Assembly (NCBI GenBank): GCA_032718475.1
Contig: JAUCBJ010008988.1
Span: 1 to 64,000 of the forward strand
Source: Nemertoderma westbladi
Lineage: Eukaryota > Xenacoelomorpha > Nemertodermatida > Nemertodermatidae
Length of the DNA: 64,000 bases
Reading direction: 5' to 3'
Shown: positions 10,701-19,299 of the stretch, piece by piece
Position numbering within the stretch: position 1 is the first letter of the stretch
Layout of the letters: every line of letters begins with the position of its first letter
The notes under the pieces: generated by a model
What the model saw: the letters and a program-made list of their open reading frames with translations, nothing else
What the model was told of the DNA's origin: nothing
The model's database searches: none
Made by a program: the position numbers and the translations under genes

Positions 10701-11532
10701 GCTTGAGAGAGCAATGCACGTCACATAATGTAGAGCGATCTCCCCCAAGGAGAAAGGTAATGTTAGGTACACTATTAAAGCCAGGGATACCCTTTATTTC
10801 AAGTTTATCATTATGCATTTGGAAAGCTTTCATAAAATTTCCCCACAAATAAACCCTGCCATCAAATTTACCTGTGGTCCCATCATCTGAGAGAATAAAG
10901 TGTGTATGATTCGATTCGAGGGGTAGATGCAACAGCCCATCATATAAGCATACATTTTCGTTTCTGTATGTATATTTTTTCCCAGGAGGCTCACTATCTC
11001 GTTTAGTAAGAGAAGATTTCCCTGCCACAGCGCCCCATGAAGTAAAACCCGCAAGAAAAATATGTTTACCCTTTGGGCTTGGATTTTGAGAAACGATATT
11101 TCCAACTAATGCACTCACACCTGCTTTCAATCCTTGAGTGAAAATCCACACGTCATTAATTTCTGCGATTTTCATTAGACCCTTTTCAAATTTAAGTTTG
11201 ACCCTTCCTTGCATGGGGATTGCATTAAAGTTGTTACCAAGGATAGATATTACCATCGTAGGTGACGGAATATGCCAAAATTCTTCTAAAAGTTTGATAA
11301 TGTCTTCACCTTTTGTATTAGATTCCATACGTATATAATCAGCTTGGGAGGAATTTTCCAATAGTACCCTTCCGAAGGCATTTGTTGGAGTTAGATCAGT
11401 GTTCAATAACGTCGTCCAAGAGGTACATCCACTGTTATCACCATTATTAGTTGCCTGTTGGGAATGTTCACCGATTGTCAACCCACAGCAACACATATCG
11501 ACAGTGACAAAGTTACTTGTTCTGGTTGATAC
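7738..11532 (-). CDS. TRPM channel exon 2 (1264 codons and stop)
   Basis: The acceptor TTTTATTTTAG precedes 11532. The frame is open from there through ATG 11496 to the stop at 7738, so the ATG at 11496 is internal and not the true start. Everything from the CCCG motif to the coiled coil lies in this one exon, which is unusual for a TRPM gene. Confidence 0.9.
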   Translation of the reverse strand, partial: VSTRTSNFVTVDMCCCGLTIGEHSQQATNNGDNSGCTSWTTLLNTDLTPTNAFGRVLLENSSQADYIRMESNTKGEDIIKLLEEFWHIPSPTMVISILGNNFNAIPMQGRVKLKFEKGLMKIAEINDVWIFTQGLKAGVSALVGNIVSQNPSPKGKHIFLAGFTSWGAVAGKSSLTKRDSEPPGKKYTYRNENVCLYDGLLHLPLESNHTHFILSDDGTTGKFDGRVYLWGNFMKAFQMHNDKLEIKGIPGFNSVPNITFLLGGDRSTLCDVHCSLKLKTPLLIIEGTGGLANILIWLINQTQNITMTVELKREDNDGNKAFAKFAKDVICNVWGKNEIHTTIDLLYDCLIEKSLIIVVNKCEKSMDTDFLRAIMEIYRNNKLAQIKVCLDWNRSDIAKDFIFTGDETFGENDLHPYMLEAINDGKTSFVELLLENRFDLKIFLTVKTLLDLYNRVPIKHALYGLLNSQKRRSGRKTAAIQDIGKIIKYLMGNDIDYNPIYLTDTRYNINNSSRVKIFLKNNIVIDSKNDDPLSYISNHFVDLDSLSKMETFDEPYRELFLYCILIGRTDMSRYFWEEGKHKCAAALVAVRILKSVSESQYVTDSRYSARLRKLANYYEDLAIQVANECYREDLIKTQILLCQVLPTFGGSTVMELAQGGHCIDFISQSGCQAFLSSVWYGEMLQTGMIRVMLCIFLPFIAPVFISFHGDKSHSPNGTGTIQSETSNNITRMLCNEQQANSVERNVANNQKYKKSEEMSYFNKVYEFMRAPITVFWQNAFSHLLLVLLFSYILAMNFYETISSWEIVLIVWIGTCFVEEVRDLYDTDVSTFRRKVNSWIGNTWNKLDALYLVTLVPGIILRNIEGQLFNARVFYAISLWGCYLRILYIGTINRVIGPKLIMIGKMLKDLLFFIIILIVFLLSYGIAMQTLMFPNETDFGTVVESVLYRSYFQVYGELFLETYDLSEPNCETNDALAIANGLQRCPQSRFWPLIFLAIYMILSNVLLLNLLIAMFSHTYDAVNENTDEYWYFQRYGLMEEFFSKPFLSPPFIVIPIVLRILGLIKKRDLKLHSKKQQLISIACFEEACANNYLARSGKEGNIGLEEKVMLARKQLERLTELVETSDQKHGSNINKVYYSTVFEFENLMEYLKENHFTYDTFADKQLDMLHKIFNKLFIISEKMDESRSFTPLVAINNISREIENLSKRFDDQYLNRLSAQAQGTLEKFETHIDHMENVIQDLYLENERFKHEMREAVSSILSKLS

Positions 11533-12527
11533 CTAAAATAAAATACAAAATCAACGCGTATTAACTCTACAAATTGGTATATATTAGATAAATATTAGGC
11601 CTACAGTAGTGTACAGTAGGCCTACATTACGAGAGATGCAGGAGACAAATAAGGGTGGGTGTTTAACTCAGACACCATCCGACGATGTGACAGAGAACAG
11701 CAACTTCGTTTGGGTCACTTATATTTTATTTCATGCAGATTGAAGGATCCCCATGGCAACCTAGTCACAGAGTTCCCTCCCAAAGCTCTGGGATTGGGTG
11801 AGTGGTTTGCTACCAGAATGAGGGTTTATCACCAACAGTAGATTAATTGTTTTCAAGCATCACCCTGTAGATTTCAGAAAGATGGCAAAGAAACTGGGTT
11901 ACATGATAATTGCAATGCAGTTGATGGATGGTTTGGGCTGAGAATGCAGAGATTTGGTTGGGTTTGGAGTTGGTGGAAGTGTCAGTGTACAGTAGTTGGT
12001 TAGCTGGAGTGTCAATGGAAGTTTGTCGTGGCCGCGTGCGCGTACATCAGCGCACTCTGCCCCGATACGGGGTTCCCGAGCAGCTACAGCCTCTGTATTG
12101 GACAACTGCGGTTGGTTTTAGCTGTTGTCCTGAAACACCACATGTGTTTATTTACAGTTACTCGTCACTACATTCGTTCCATGCGGAACAGGAACAGCAT
12201 ATTGCAAAGTGTTTCTTTACTTTCTAAAAATGCACTATAAATGGTCCAATAACGTAATATTTGTGCCTGAAACAAATTGTGCGCACAAATCAGAATACTC
12301 ATCTTAAACTTGTTTCGTGTGCTCGCGCAATTTGCACTTTCACCGAAACACATGCTGTTTCAGGTTAAAAATAAACATTTCGTTGTTGGTCCTTCAGTTC
12401 CAGTGAACAATTAAATAGATTATTCCAAAACATAAAGAGTTGTGTAACTTTACTATACCTTAACAAACTTGTTACACATTCGTTTCTGAAAAGTAGCTGC
12501 TATCCAGTCGACTCCTTTATCCTCCAT
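7738..12527 (-). CDS. TRPM-family cation channel, two exons, 1287 aa
   Basis: Joined from 12527-12459 and 11532-7738. TRPM proteins are tetrameric Ca2+/Na+-permeable channels of plasma or organelle membranes. Seen here: WIAATFQKRMC and a Cys-rich CCCG...H motif at the N-terminus; a SLOG/TRPM-homology region (about residues 70-260, with ILSDDGTTGKFDG near 236); melastatin repeats; six membrane segments (about 795-1040); a pore with SYFQVYGELF (about 972-981) and two Cys in the outer loop; then NLLIAMF and a TRP helix (YWYFQRYGLMEEFF). The last 60 residues look like the tetramerising coiled coil. The YGE pore resembles TRPM1/3/6/7 more than the FGQ of TRPM2/4/5/8 (family knowledge). No NUDT9-H and no alpha-kinase domain follows. 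The subfamily is left open. Confidence 0.93.
11533..12458 (-). other. TRPM intron 1
   Basis: A 926-bp intron with GTATAG donor and TTTTAG acceptor, phase 0. It contains no recognisable exon. Short open frames at 11899-12240 overlap on both strands and have no domain. A CG-rich patch (GGCCGCGTGCGCG) lies near 12030. Confidence 0.7.
12459..12527 (-). CDS. TRPM channel exon 1 (23 codons)
   Basis: ATG at 12527 opens MEDKGVDWIAATFQKRMCNK and ends at an AAG/GTATAG donor (phase 0). The W-I-x-x-T-F-x-K-R-x-C pattern is the conserved start of TRPM proteins. It joins in frame to the large exon, which supports both the exon and the start codon. Confidence 0.82.
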
Positions 12528-13202
12528 TGTTTCGGGTAACATTTATATCAGAATCAAACTGTCGCCAAGTGAGTTGATCTACTGTATACCACAGACATTA
12601 GATTATTAGTGGTCATCCTTAAATGATATAGTTGACGTTCAGTTAACAATAACTAGTTATTAGTTTCGTTGAAAATAAGTTACCTTTGTGTATCACTTGC
12701 ATTTATTTGTAGGAAAACTATCCAATATTTATTCCTGAACTAATGCTGTTATAATCTATCAAATTGCCACTTTTGTGTCAATAAAACACGATATCTCAAC
12801 TACAGTAACTGGGCGGAGTTTACTTTAGGACATATTTTGTCATGAAATTACTGCATTAATACTAGGCCTATTACAGTATTACTGTGTTATTAAAATGATT
12901 ATAAAATTAGCCTACAGTATATGCAATAATTAGTGACATCTGTTGTTACGTGTCTGATGTTGTTGCGAATCAATTAGCGATAACCGTGTGGTACAGACTG
13001 TCATCCTCTTGTTTGCGCCTACTGCAGTGCAGTCATTCCAGCATTCAGTACCCTGCTGTACGGTGTACTGCAGTACTGTTGTTTAATACAGTTTACAAGA
13101 AGGTCAGAAAGCAATTCCAACAGGTGCGGTACATTCTGACATTATTGATTGAATACATAATAAAGTATTATAATATAATAATAATATAAAAGTGACACTG
13201 CC
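12528..13202. promoter_or_regulatory. Divergent promoter region between TRPM and PIGP
   Basis: The start codons of TRPM (minus, 12527) and PIGP (plus, 13203) are only 675 bp apart and face away from each other, so both promoters and 5' UTRs must lie here unless further upstream exons exist. No TATA box or known operator can be assigned with confidence. The inference rests on geometry. Confidence 0.5.
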
Positions 13203-13616
13203 ATGGGTGATATTGCGCCTGGCCCGTTACCAGAGAGGGCTATTTACGGATATGTACTCTATCTCTTCTCATTTATATGTTTCGCAGTTTACTTAAGCTG
13301 GGCCTACATCCCTACCTCGTGGCTCATCGACACTCCCCTGTCAATATCCTACTGGCCCAGCAAGTATTGGGCGGTGGCTATGCCACTGTATTGCCTCGTG
13401 GCCCTGTGCTTCGTAGTTGCTCTATACATTATCTGCAGTATGCGACTGACGCCGCCTCTGGATTCACTGTCGACCATACGGGATCGGTACACGCGCGAAC
13501 CGACCCCTACCGACGCCAGTGTCGGATCAATCAAACCGATATCCGACGTCCCGCTCTCAGAAATCAACCGTCGAATGTTTAAGGTTGACCCCAGTGCCAG
13601 TAGTTATCAAGGGTAA
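13203..13616 (+). CDS. PIGP: Phosphatidylinositol N-acetylglucosaminyltransferase subunit P
   Basis: PIG-P is a small ER-membrane subunit of the GPI-GnT complex, which adds GlcNAc to phosphatidylinositol in the first step of GPI-anchor synthesis. The 137-residue product matches the usual length (about 130-160). It starts PLPERAIYGYVLYLFSF, has the family motif WAYIPTSWL, then YWPSKYWAVAMPLY, and ends its conserved part with PPLDSLSTIRDRY. Two membrane segments are visible (about 14-36 and 57-80), followed by a cytosolic tail with SDVPLSEINR. The ATG lies in a good initiation context (GCCATGG). The gene is a single exon here and sits divergently from the TRPM gene. Identity is judged from motif order and length and is considered secure. 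Confidence 0.93.
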   Translation: MGDIAPGPLPERAIYGYVLYLFSFICFAVYLSWAYIPTSWLIDTPLSISYWPSKYWAVAMPLYCLVALCFVVALYIICSMRLTPPLDSLSTIRDRYTREPTPTDASVGSIKPISDVPLSEINRRMFKVDPSASSYQG

Positions 13617-14330
13617 TTGACAGGTTGCAGGTGACCGGTAAGTGTTATTGGCAGGGAAATTTGAATTTAGTCGTCAGATAAGATGGAATTAATTCCGGTG
13701 AGTTTGTTGATGGAATGAAGGATTGGTATCGCTGGGTCTTCCAGTCACTAGGGAGGGATAGTTTGTTGTTATGGAGATGGCATTGGCAGAGCAGAAGTGA
13801 CCCATCTGGAGCTGTCTGTCATTGGTTGATATCGGAAAGAAGAATTTAATTTGATGCGAATTGATAATGAGATGGATCACAATAATTGATAAATTACTTT
13901 GTTTGTAATGGCAGAATGGGGATACCTAATTAAATAATTAACATAAATGGATTCTTTATAGAGACAGACTGTATTTGTTTGCATATAAAAACCCATCTAG
14001 ATATTCTTTAGGCCTATATAATTAGCCTATATATAAAAAGTATATTGTCATATTTAAACTGGTTTATTTCAGTGACGTGGAACTTAATAATGAAATCTCA
14101 TTGCGCAAACATATGGTTTTACCTGACTGTTACACCTCCTTCTTAGTAAGTCAGAATTTTTATTTTCGCTCTCAAATCATTAGCCTGTTGAAAATGAATC
14201 GCCGACGATACTGCACCAGTACTCAGAGGAATTTGGCGGTGTGTAGAAAAAAAAAAACGTATTAAAGCGAACTATCTCCTTTTTGAGAAAAATGTCCCCA
14301 AATTTCAGTGTGTTAATCCAATCCCAGAAT
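13617..14330. other. PIGP downstream spacer
   Basis: No coding region. It presumably includes the PIGP 3' UTR, but no canonical AATAAA was found near the stop. Otherwise it is unremarkable AT-rich DNA. Confidence 0.45.
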
Positions 14331-14988
14331 GTTATATAACAAATGCTTCTGTGGGGCGAGACACGTAGTCGGCGAGCCTTGGCATACGGTTCATATAGGG
14401 CAAATGGGGCATGTCCGTCTGTCTGTCTGTCCGTCCGTCTGTCTGGTAAATGTTTGAACGCGAATTTCTCTGCATCGCTGGTTCGGAATTGAACCAAACT
14501 TAGTAGGTAAGTAGTAGAGAGAAAGTTTAGAAAGTTTGTAAAGTTTGGTGAAAAATCATGCAGTCTGACGTCAGCTACGACAGATTATGTAGTTTTTAGA
14601 AAATGTTAAATTTCTCGGGAAGGCCTCATTTTCCTGAGCTGAAATTTTGGTGGCCTGTAGAGAATCATGAAGTCTATCTTTTACGAAATTGAAAAGTTAA
14701 GACATTTAATTGGGGATCCGCTAGAGACTCAGAAGTAATGACATAGGCCTACCGGTACGGTACTGCTGTACAGTGCTGCACTGGTAAGTACGAAATTGCA
14801 GAATAACAATTTGACACCACCTAGCGGATTAACATATGATTGTATATCGAATGAATACATTTATAGCATGGGATATTGGGTCCAAACTAGACATGCCCCA
14901 TTTGCTCTATATGAACCGTATGCCAAGGCTTGCCGACTACGTGCTGCGCGAAGTCCCCACGAACGTGTTTTATTGGATATAACTATAC
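14331..14988. mobile_element. MITE-like element with about 55-bp inverted repeats
   Basis: The left arm (about 14356-14415; core CACGTAGTCGG then CCTTGGCATACGGTTCATAT) is matched, inverted, by the right arm (about 14890-14955; ATATGAACCGTATGCCAAGG). Weaker pairing extends outward to GTTATAT at 14331 and ATATAAC at about 14988. The interior begins with a GTCT/GTCC microsatellite (14409-14441) and contains no coding frame. Confidence 0.75.
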
Positions 14989-15253
14989 CTTCACAAATCT
15001 ATAATTTATTAAATTTTGAGGCCATACAGTTGTTTCTGTCGTTTACCACCACGTTTCTCCTCACCAACAACAAGAACAAGAATATTTACTCCAGAACAAG
15101 AATATGCACTGACTAATACAATCTAGGATAATAATATGGTCAGGTCACTTTTTCGTATTTTAATCCTCTGACATCAATAACTTCAAATTGACCAAAATGT
15201 CGGTTAAATACATTACTGATAAACACCGTAAAGTTATTCTTCAACTTTACCGA

Positions 15254-15465
15254 TGTTTGTTGGTATACTACTACACTACTACTACTTCTAGGATCGGCAT
15301 GCTGCATTGCAGCTGCATTTTTAAGAACGATGTGCCGACTTGTCTCCCTGGAGGACTCCCCATAACACTTCAAATGGTTGTGTCACCGTCAACAGTAGAC
15401 ACAAATGTTGTCGAACCATCGTATACTCATCTGATTGCTGCAATAATAATTGTTTGTTGGTATAC
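15254..15465 (-). mobile_element. Short, internally deleted LINE insertion with 15-bp target duplication
   Basis: The 15-bp direct repeat TGTTTGTTGGTATAC at 15254-15268 and 15451-15465 flanks 182 bp of minus-strand LINE. It has the TAG-repeat tail and 3' UTR of the 19300-22650 family (CTAGGATCGGCATGCTGC in the plus strand), directly joined to a piece of its RT region encoding the VYDGST and STVDGD segments. About 1 kb of RT and C-terminal coding sequence is missing between them. The 5' truncation and target duplication are typical of target-primed reverse transcription. Confidence 0.85.
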
Positions 15466-16007
15466 AATAGAAGGTGGACTTACAATGACTCCTGTAATTA
15501 ATTGTGGAATTTAACAGAAGTTCTGAATTTCTGTGTTGGTAACAAACTGGCGGGAACAGGGAGGCTATTTATTTACTATCATTATTTTCATTCATTAAAA
15601 AAGTTGATGTAAACGTGTACAAGTTGAACAAATATCAAACATTCTTTTGAGAAAATATCACTATGACCATCGCTTTTTTATAACACTCGCTTCCTTCCAA
15701 GAAAAAATAAAAGTTGATAGTTTAAGTTTAATAAATATTTACAAATTTGAGACCTTAATAGGTCTCTAACGAGGTAGTTAAACGAAAAATTTAAATGAGA
15801 TAGCATAAAAAGCAATAGAAATTCAGAACCAATCCAAACCGCTTTTTTGGATTCAATATTCTCCTGCTAATGCCCAAAACAGTATATAATAAATATATTT
15901 AGCGGATCATGTAGTCCAGGAAGTATTTGTCCTCGGGGGCAATTGTCGGTCAAGCAATAAATTGCCCTAGTTTCATTATTTCCCTGTAGATGATATATCC
16001 TAGACCC
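15466..16007. other. Gene-free spacer among LINE copies
   Basis: AT-rich sequence without a supportable gene, lying between two LINE fragments. Confidence 0.45.
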
Positions 16008-16995
16008 CAGGCTCAAACAGACTATAGCGGTCAAGAATGCAGTTAAGGCTGTCTCTAGATCCCTGAATAGGCAGTACCGGTACTCTGTTAATCTAGATGA
16101 GCTACTGTAATAAACCAACAGGTTGATGCCATCAATGATGCCGGCGACAGCAAGCAATCATCCCAGGCATGGAAATCGATCAACTTGGCTTACTGGGCGG
16201 AAAAGCCAACCAACCACCAAGGTTAAGGCTGAATCACCACCAACCGATCGCCTCAATGGTTGGAAGGCCCACTTTGAAAAGCTCATCAATAATGACAGGG
16301 TATTGCCCGATAACTTTATAGAAGTAAAAGTGTCTGAGTCTGTACTCCCAGATATTCCCATTGGCGATATCTCCTTTGCGGAAGTGAAGGCTGCTGCAAA
16401 GAGCATAAGACCAATCGTGCCAGTGGAGTAGATGGTGTGCCTCCTGAGGTCTTTGAAATACCTGAGTGTTTAAAGCTCATCTATCCCATCATAGTAGATA
16501 TGTACCGAACAACAAGAGTCCCACAAGAAATGAAAACAAATAAGTTGGTGCCAGTTCCCAAGAAGGGCAACCTAACACTCGATGGTTCTTTTCGGGGAAT
16601 CTCATTGATCTCGATTGCTACAAAGCTATACAATATAATTATATTAAATTGCATCAGGGATCCAATTGAGAGACTGCTCCGTGGAAATCAGAATGGGTTC
16701 CGTAAAGGTCGTGGGACCATGGAGCCCATTTTGGCACTTAGAAGGATAATTGAAGAGTTATCAAAAAAGAAAGACAGTTATCTTTGTTGACTTCTTCAAG
16801 GGCTTTGATTCAGTCTCTCGCTCACGTATATTCAGCATACTTTCAAAGCGGAGCAATGTCCGTGCAGGAAATTGCTTTCGCCGTGAGGACCAGCCAGTGC
16901 ATAATCTTGTGCTTTGGAGGCCTCATGGTAGTCATGGAGTGAATAAGCATGGTGGACAGCCCATGACTTTCTTGAGATGCATCTTTAGCGCTATA
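16008..16995 (+). pseudogene. Degenerate LINE copy, plus strand, internally deleted
   Basis: This copy aligns by eye to codons about 465-740 and then about 1024-1062 of the intact element at 19300-22650. It starts in the linker (CAAACAGACTATAGCGG), runs through the RT front (DGSFRGISLIS, GNQNGFRKGRG) to the catalytic VDFFKGFDS, then jumps near 16850 to the C-terminal block (CFRREDQPVHNLVL). It contains frameshifts (for example near 16410) and lacks the GVLQGD and FADD blocks, so it is non-functional. Confidence 0.88.
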
Positions 16996-17252
16996 ATGAG
17001 GATATGAATAATAGGAATGAATGATAATATAGTAAGAGGGCAAGGTTTTGTCCAAAATGAATAATTTTTGGTATACGGGACAATCGATAACTGAAGGTTG
17101 TTAAAAAATTTTTTTTTTTGTAATATAGTTATAATAATTAAGTGCTAATTAGTAGCATAAAATTATTACTATTACAAAAAACACTACTCTTCGTTCAATC
17201 ATTAGTTATATAACTAGTTATTTCGAATTTATAATTAGGATATATGGTTGAA

Positions 17253-17420
17253 TAAAAGTATTGGTCAAAAATTTTTCATATTGATTATTTCCAATTTTAT
17301 TACCGGTAACAAATTAGTTTATTATTTTCCTATTTTTAAAAAAAAATTACCATTTTTCACATTTCGAAGCCAATAAAAATAGTTAGGATCAACATTTTAA
17401 AATTCTGACCAATACTTTTG
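17253..17420. repeat. Short inverted repeat
   Basis: TAAAAGTATTGGTCAAAAATT (from about 17253) is mirrored by AAAATTCTGACCAATACTTT ending near 17419. This may be the end structure of a small degraded MITE; no coding sequence lies between. Confidence 0.45.
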
Positions 17421-17524
17421 AAGATACCAGGCTTGTGGTTACTCTGTCCAAATTTCAAAAAACTTATTAAAAATTGGCAGAGGAGTAGCATTTTAAATTT
17501 CGTTGAAATGAAAAAATACAAATC

Positions 17525-17990
17525 AGAGATAATTGCCTTTAAAATTTGAACCTTCCCGCGCAAAAACTGTCTGCTAATATGTGAGAATGTCTGTCAATAT
17601 AATATATCTATCAACAAGAAAGCATAACACCATGCTAAGATTTTTGCTGTGGGGGTTTTCCTGGTCGCTGATTTATTTCTGAGGTCAGTTTTCATCAATT
17701 TTAATGAAATCTAGTTTGTCTGTATGTCTGTCTGTCGGTCTTTCTGACTATCCGACTATCCGTCTGTCGAATATAAGAAAAAGGCACACCATTGAGCTAA
17801 AAGTTTAGCTATAGGGGTTTTCCTTGTCGCAGAATTCATTTCGAGTGTCAATTTTAACATTTGATGATCGAAATTGTCTGTTTGGCTGTCAGACTGTACG
17901 TACGTTCGAGGGACACTGTCGTATATATACTGAAATCTACAAAAATAACATCGACGCCATTCTGGAAAAAACGGTCAAGTTCAAAATTAG
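17525..17990 (+). repeat. Dispersed repeat, copy 1 (second copy at 49690-50110)
   Basis: Shares an ordered series of similar blocks with 49690-50110: GAGATAAT..CCTTTA.A.TTTGAACCTTCC, then a GGGTTTTCCTGGTCGCTGAT-type block, then GAAATCTAG.TTGTCTGT and a run of GTCTGTCTGTC. The match is diverged, so this is an old interspersed family of unknown class. Confidence 0.6.
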
Positions 17991-18194
17991 TCATTCTGAG
18001 ATAATCATTTTTTTGTTTATAATTTTCTTACTATTCGTCATTGGGATGGGAAAATTGGTCACGTTCGAACTTGATACTGTAAGTTATGCCTCATACGATA
18101 TTAAAACGAATTACATTACTACATAGCTTCCTATGAATTATTAGCTGTTATTTATGGCCCTGAGCGGCAATTTTTTGTAATCTTTTTTTTGTGC

Positions 18195-18322
18195 CCCCGA
18201 CTTTTGCAAACTCGTTCGAACGACTTTACAAAATTCGGGGAAACAAATCTAATTGGCTGGAGTGGTTTCTATACCAATAAACACCTAATCAAGCTTGTTT
18301 CCCCGACTTTTGCAAACTCGTT
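18195..18322. repeat. Pair of 22-bp direct repeats
   Basis: CCCGACTTTTGCAAACTCGTT occurs near 18197 and again near 18302, with about 85 bp between. The right copy immediately abuts the 5' end of the LINE copy starting at 18318, so one of the repeats may be a target duplication or a rearrangement footprint. Confidence 0.65.
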
Positions 18323-19299
18323 ATACTTTATAGAAGTAAAAGTGTCTGAGTCTGTAGTCCCAGATATTCCCATTGGCGATATCTCCTATGCAGAAGTGAA
18401 GGCTGCTGCAAAGAGCATTAAGACCAATCGTGCCAGTGGAGTAGATGGTGTTCCCCCTGAGGTCTTTAAAATACCTGAGTGTTTAAAGCTCATATATCCC
18501 ATCATAGTAGACATGTACCGAACAACAAGAGTCCCACAAGAAATGAAAACAAATAAGTTGGTGCCAGTTCCCAAGAAGGGCAACCTAACACTCTATGGTT
18601 CTTTTCGGGGAATCTCATTGATCTCGATTGCTGCAAAGCTATACAATATAATTATATTAAATCGCATCAGGGCTCCGTGGAAATCAGAATGGGTTCCGTA
18701 AAGGTCGTGGGACCATGGAGCCAATTTTGGAACTTAGGATAATTGAAGAGTTATCAAAAAAGAAAGGCAGGCATCTGGCTGTTATCTTTGTTGACTTCTT
18801 CAAGGCCTTTGATTCAGTCTCTCGCTCACGTATGTTCAGCATACTTTCATTATATGGGATTCCTGATGAATTTATAGCAGCAATCAGATCAGTATATGAT
18901 GGTTCGACAACAATTGTGTCTACTGTTGACGGTGACACATAACCATTTGAAGTGTTATGGGGCGTCCTCCAGGGAGACACACTTTGCTCCGTTCTTATTC
19001 ATAATTGTTGTTGACTATGTTCTACGCATGTCCTTAGATCATCATAATGATGATGGGGCGATGGTAACACCCCATTACTCGATAAGTCGTGTTATTCCAG
19101 CCAAGTACCGGTACCTAACTGACGTAGACTTTGCTGATAACTTATGAGTTCTCTCAGAATCATTAGAGGGAGCCCAACGCCTCCCCAGCTCATTAGAACA
19201 GGCTGCTCCTAGTGGTGATCTATTTGTAACTCCAAGAAGACCAACATTTTGACAGTTAACTTCGACAGTCCTCGGGAAATGTCTGAACGTAGAAGCATA
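18318..19299 (+). pseudogene. Older LINE copy, 5' half, interrupted by a younger LINE
   Basis: Plus-strand copy of the same family as 19300-22650. It starts at codons for FIEVKVSESV, runs through VDGVPPEVF, KGNLTLYGSFRGISL, VDFFKAFDSVS and the region of VYDGSTT, and reaches the FADD block (here altered to FADN and a stop). Frameshifts and stops are present (for example TAA near 18940). At 19239 it is broken by the younger insertion, and its continuation is found at 22711-23300. Confidence 0.9.
19240..19299. repeat. Target-site duplication, left copy (60 bp)
   Basis: Identical over all 60 bases to 22651-22710, starting ACCAACATTTTGACAG and ending CGTAGAAGCATA. It consists of sequence of the older LINE copy, which proves that copy was the target. 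Confidence 0.95.

Noticed and set aside
11496-11496. ATG at 11496 as the TRPM start codon
   Set aside because: The frame continues 36 bp upstream to a TTTTAG acceptor and joins in phase to an exon encoding the conserved WIxxTFxKRxC start of TRPM proteins.
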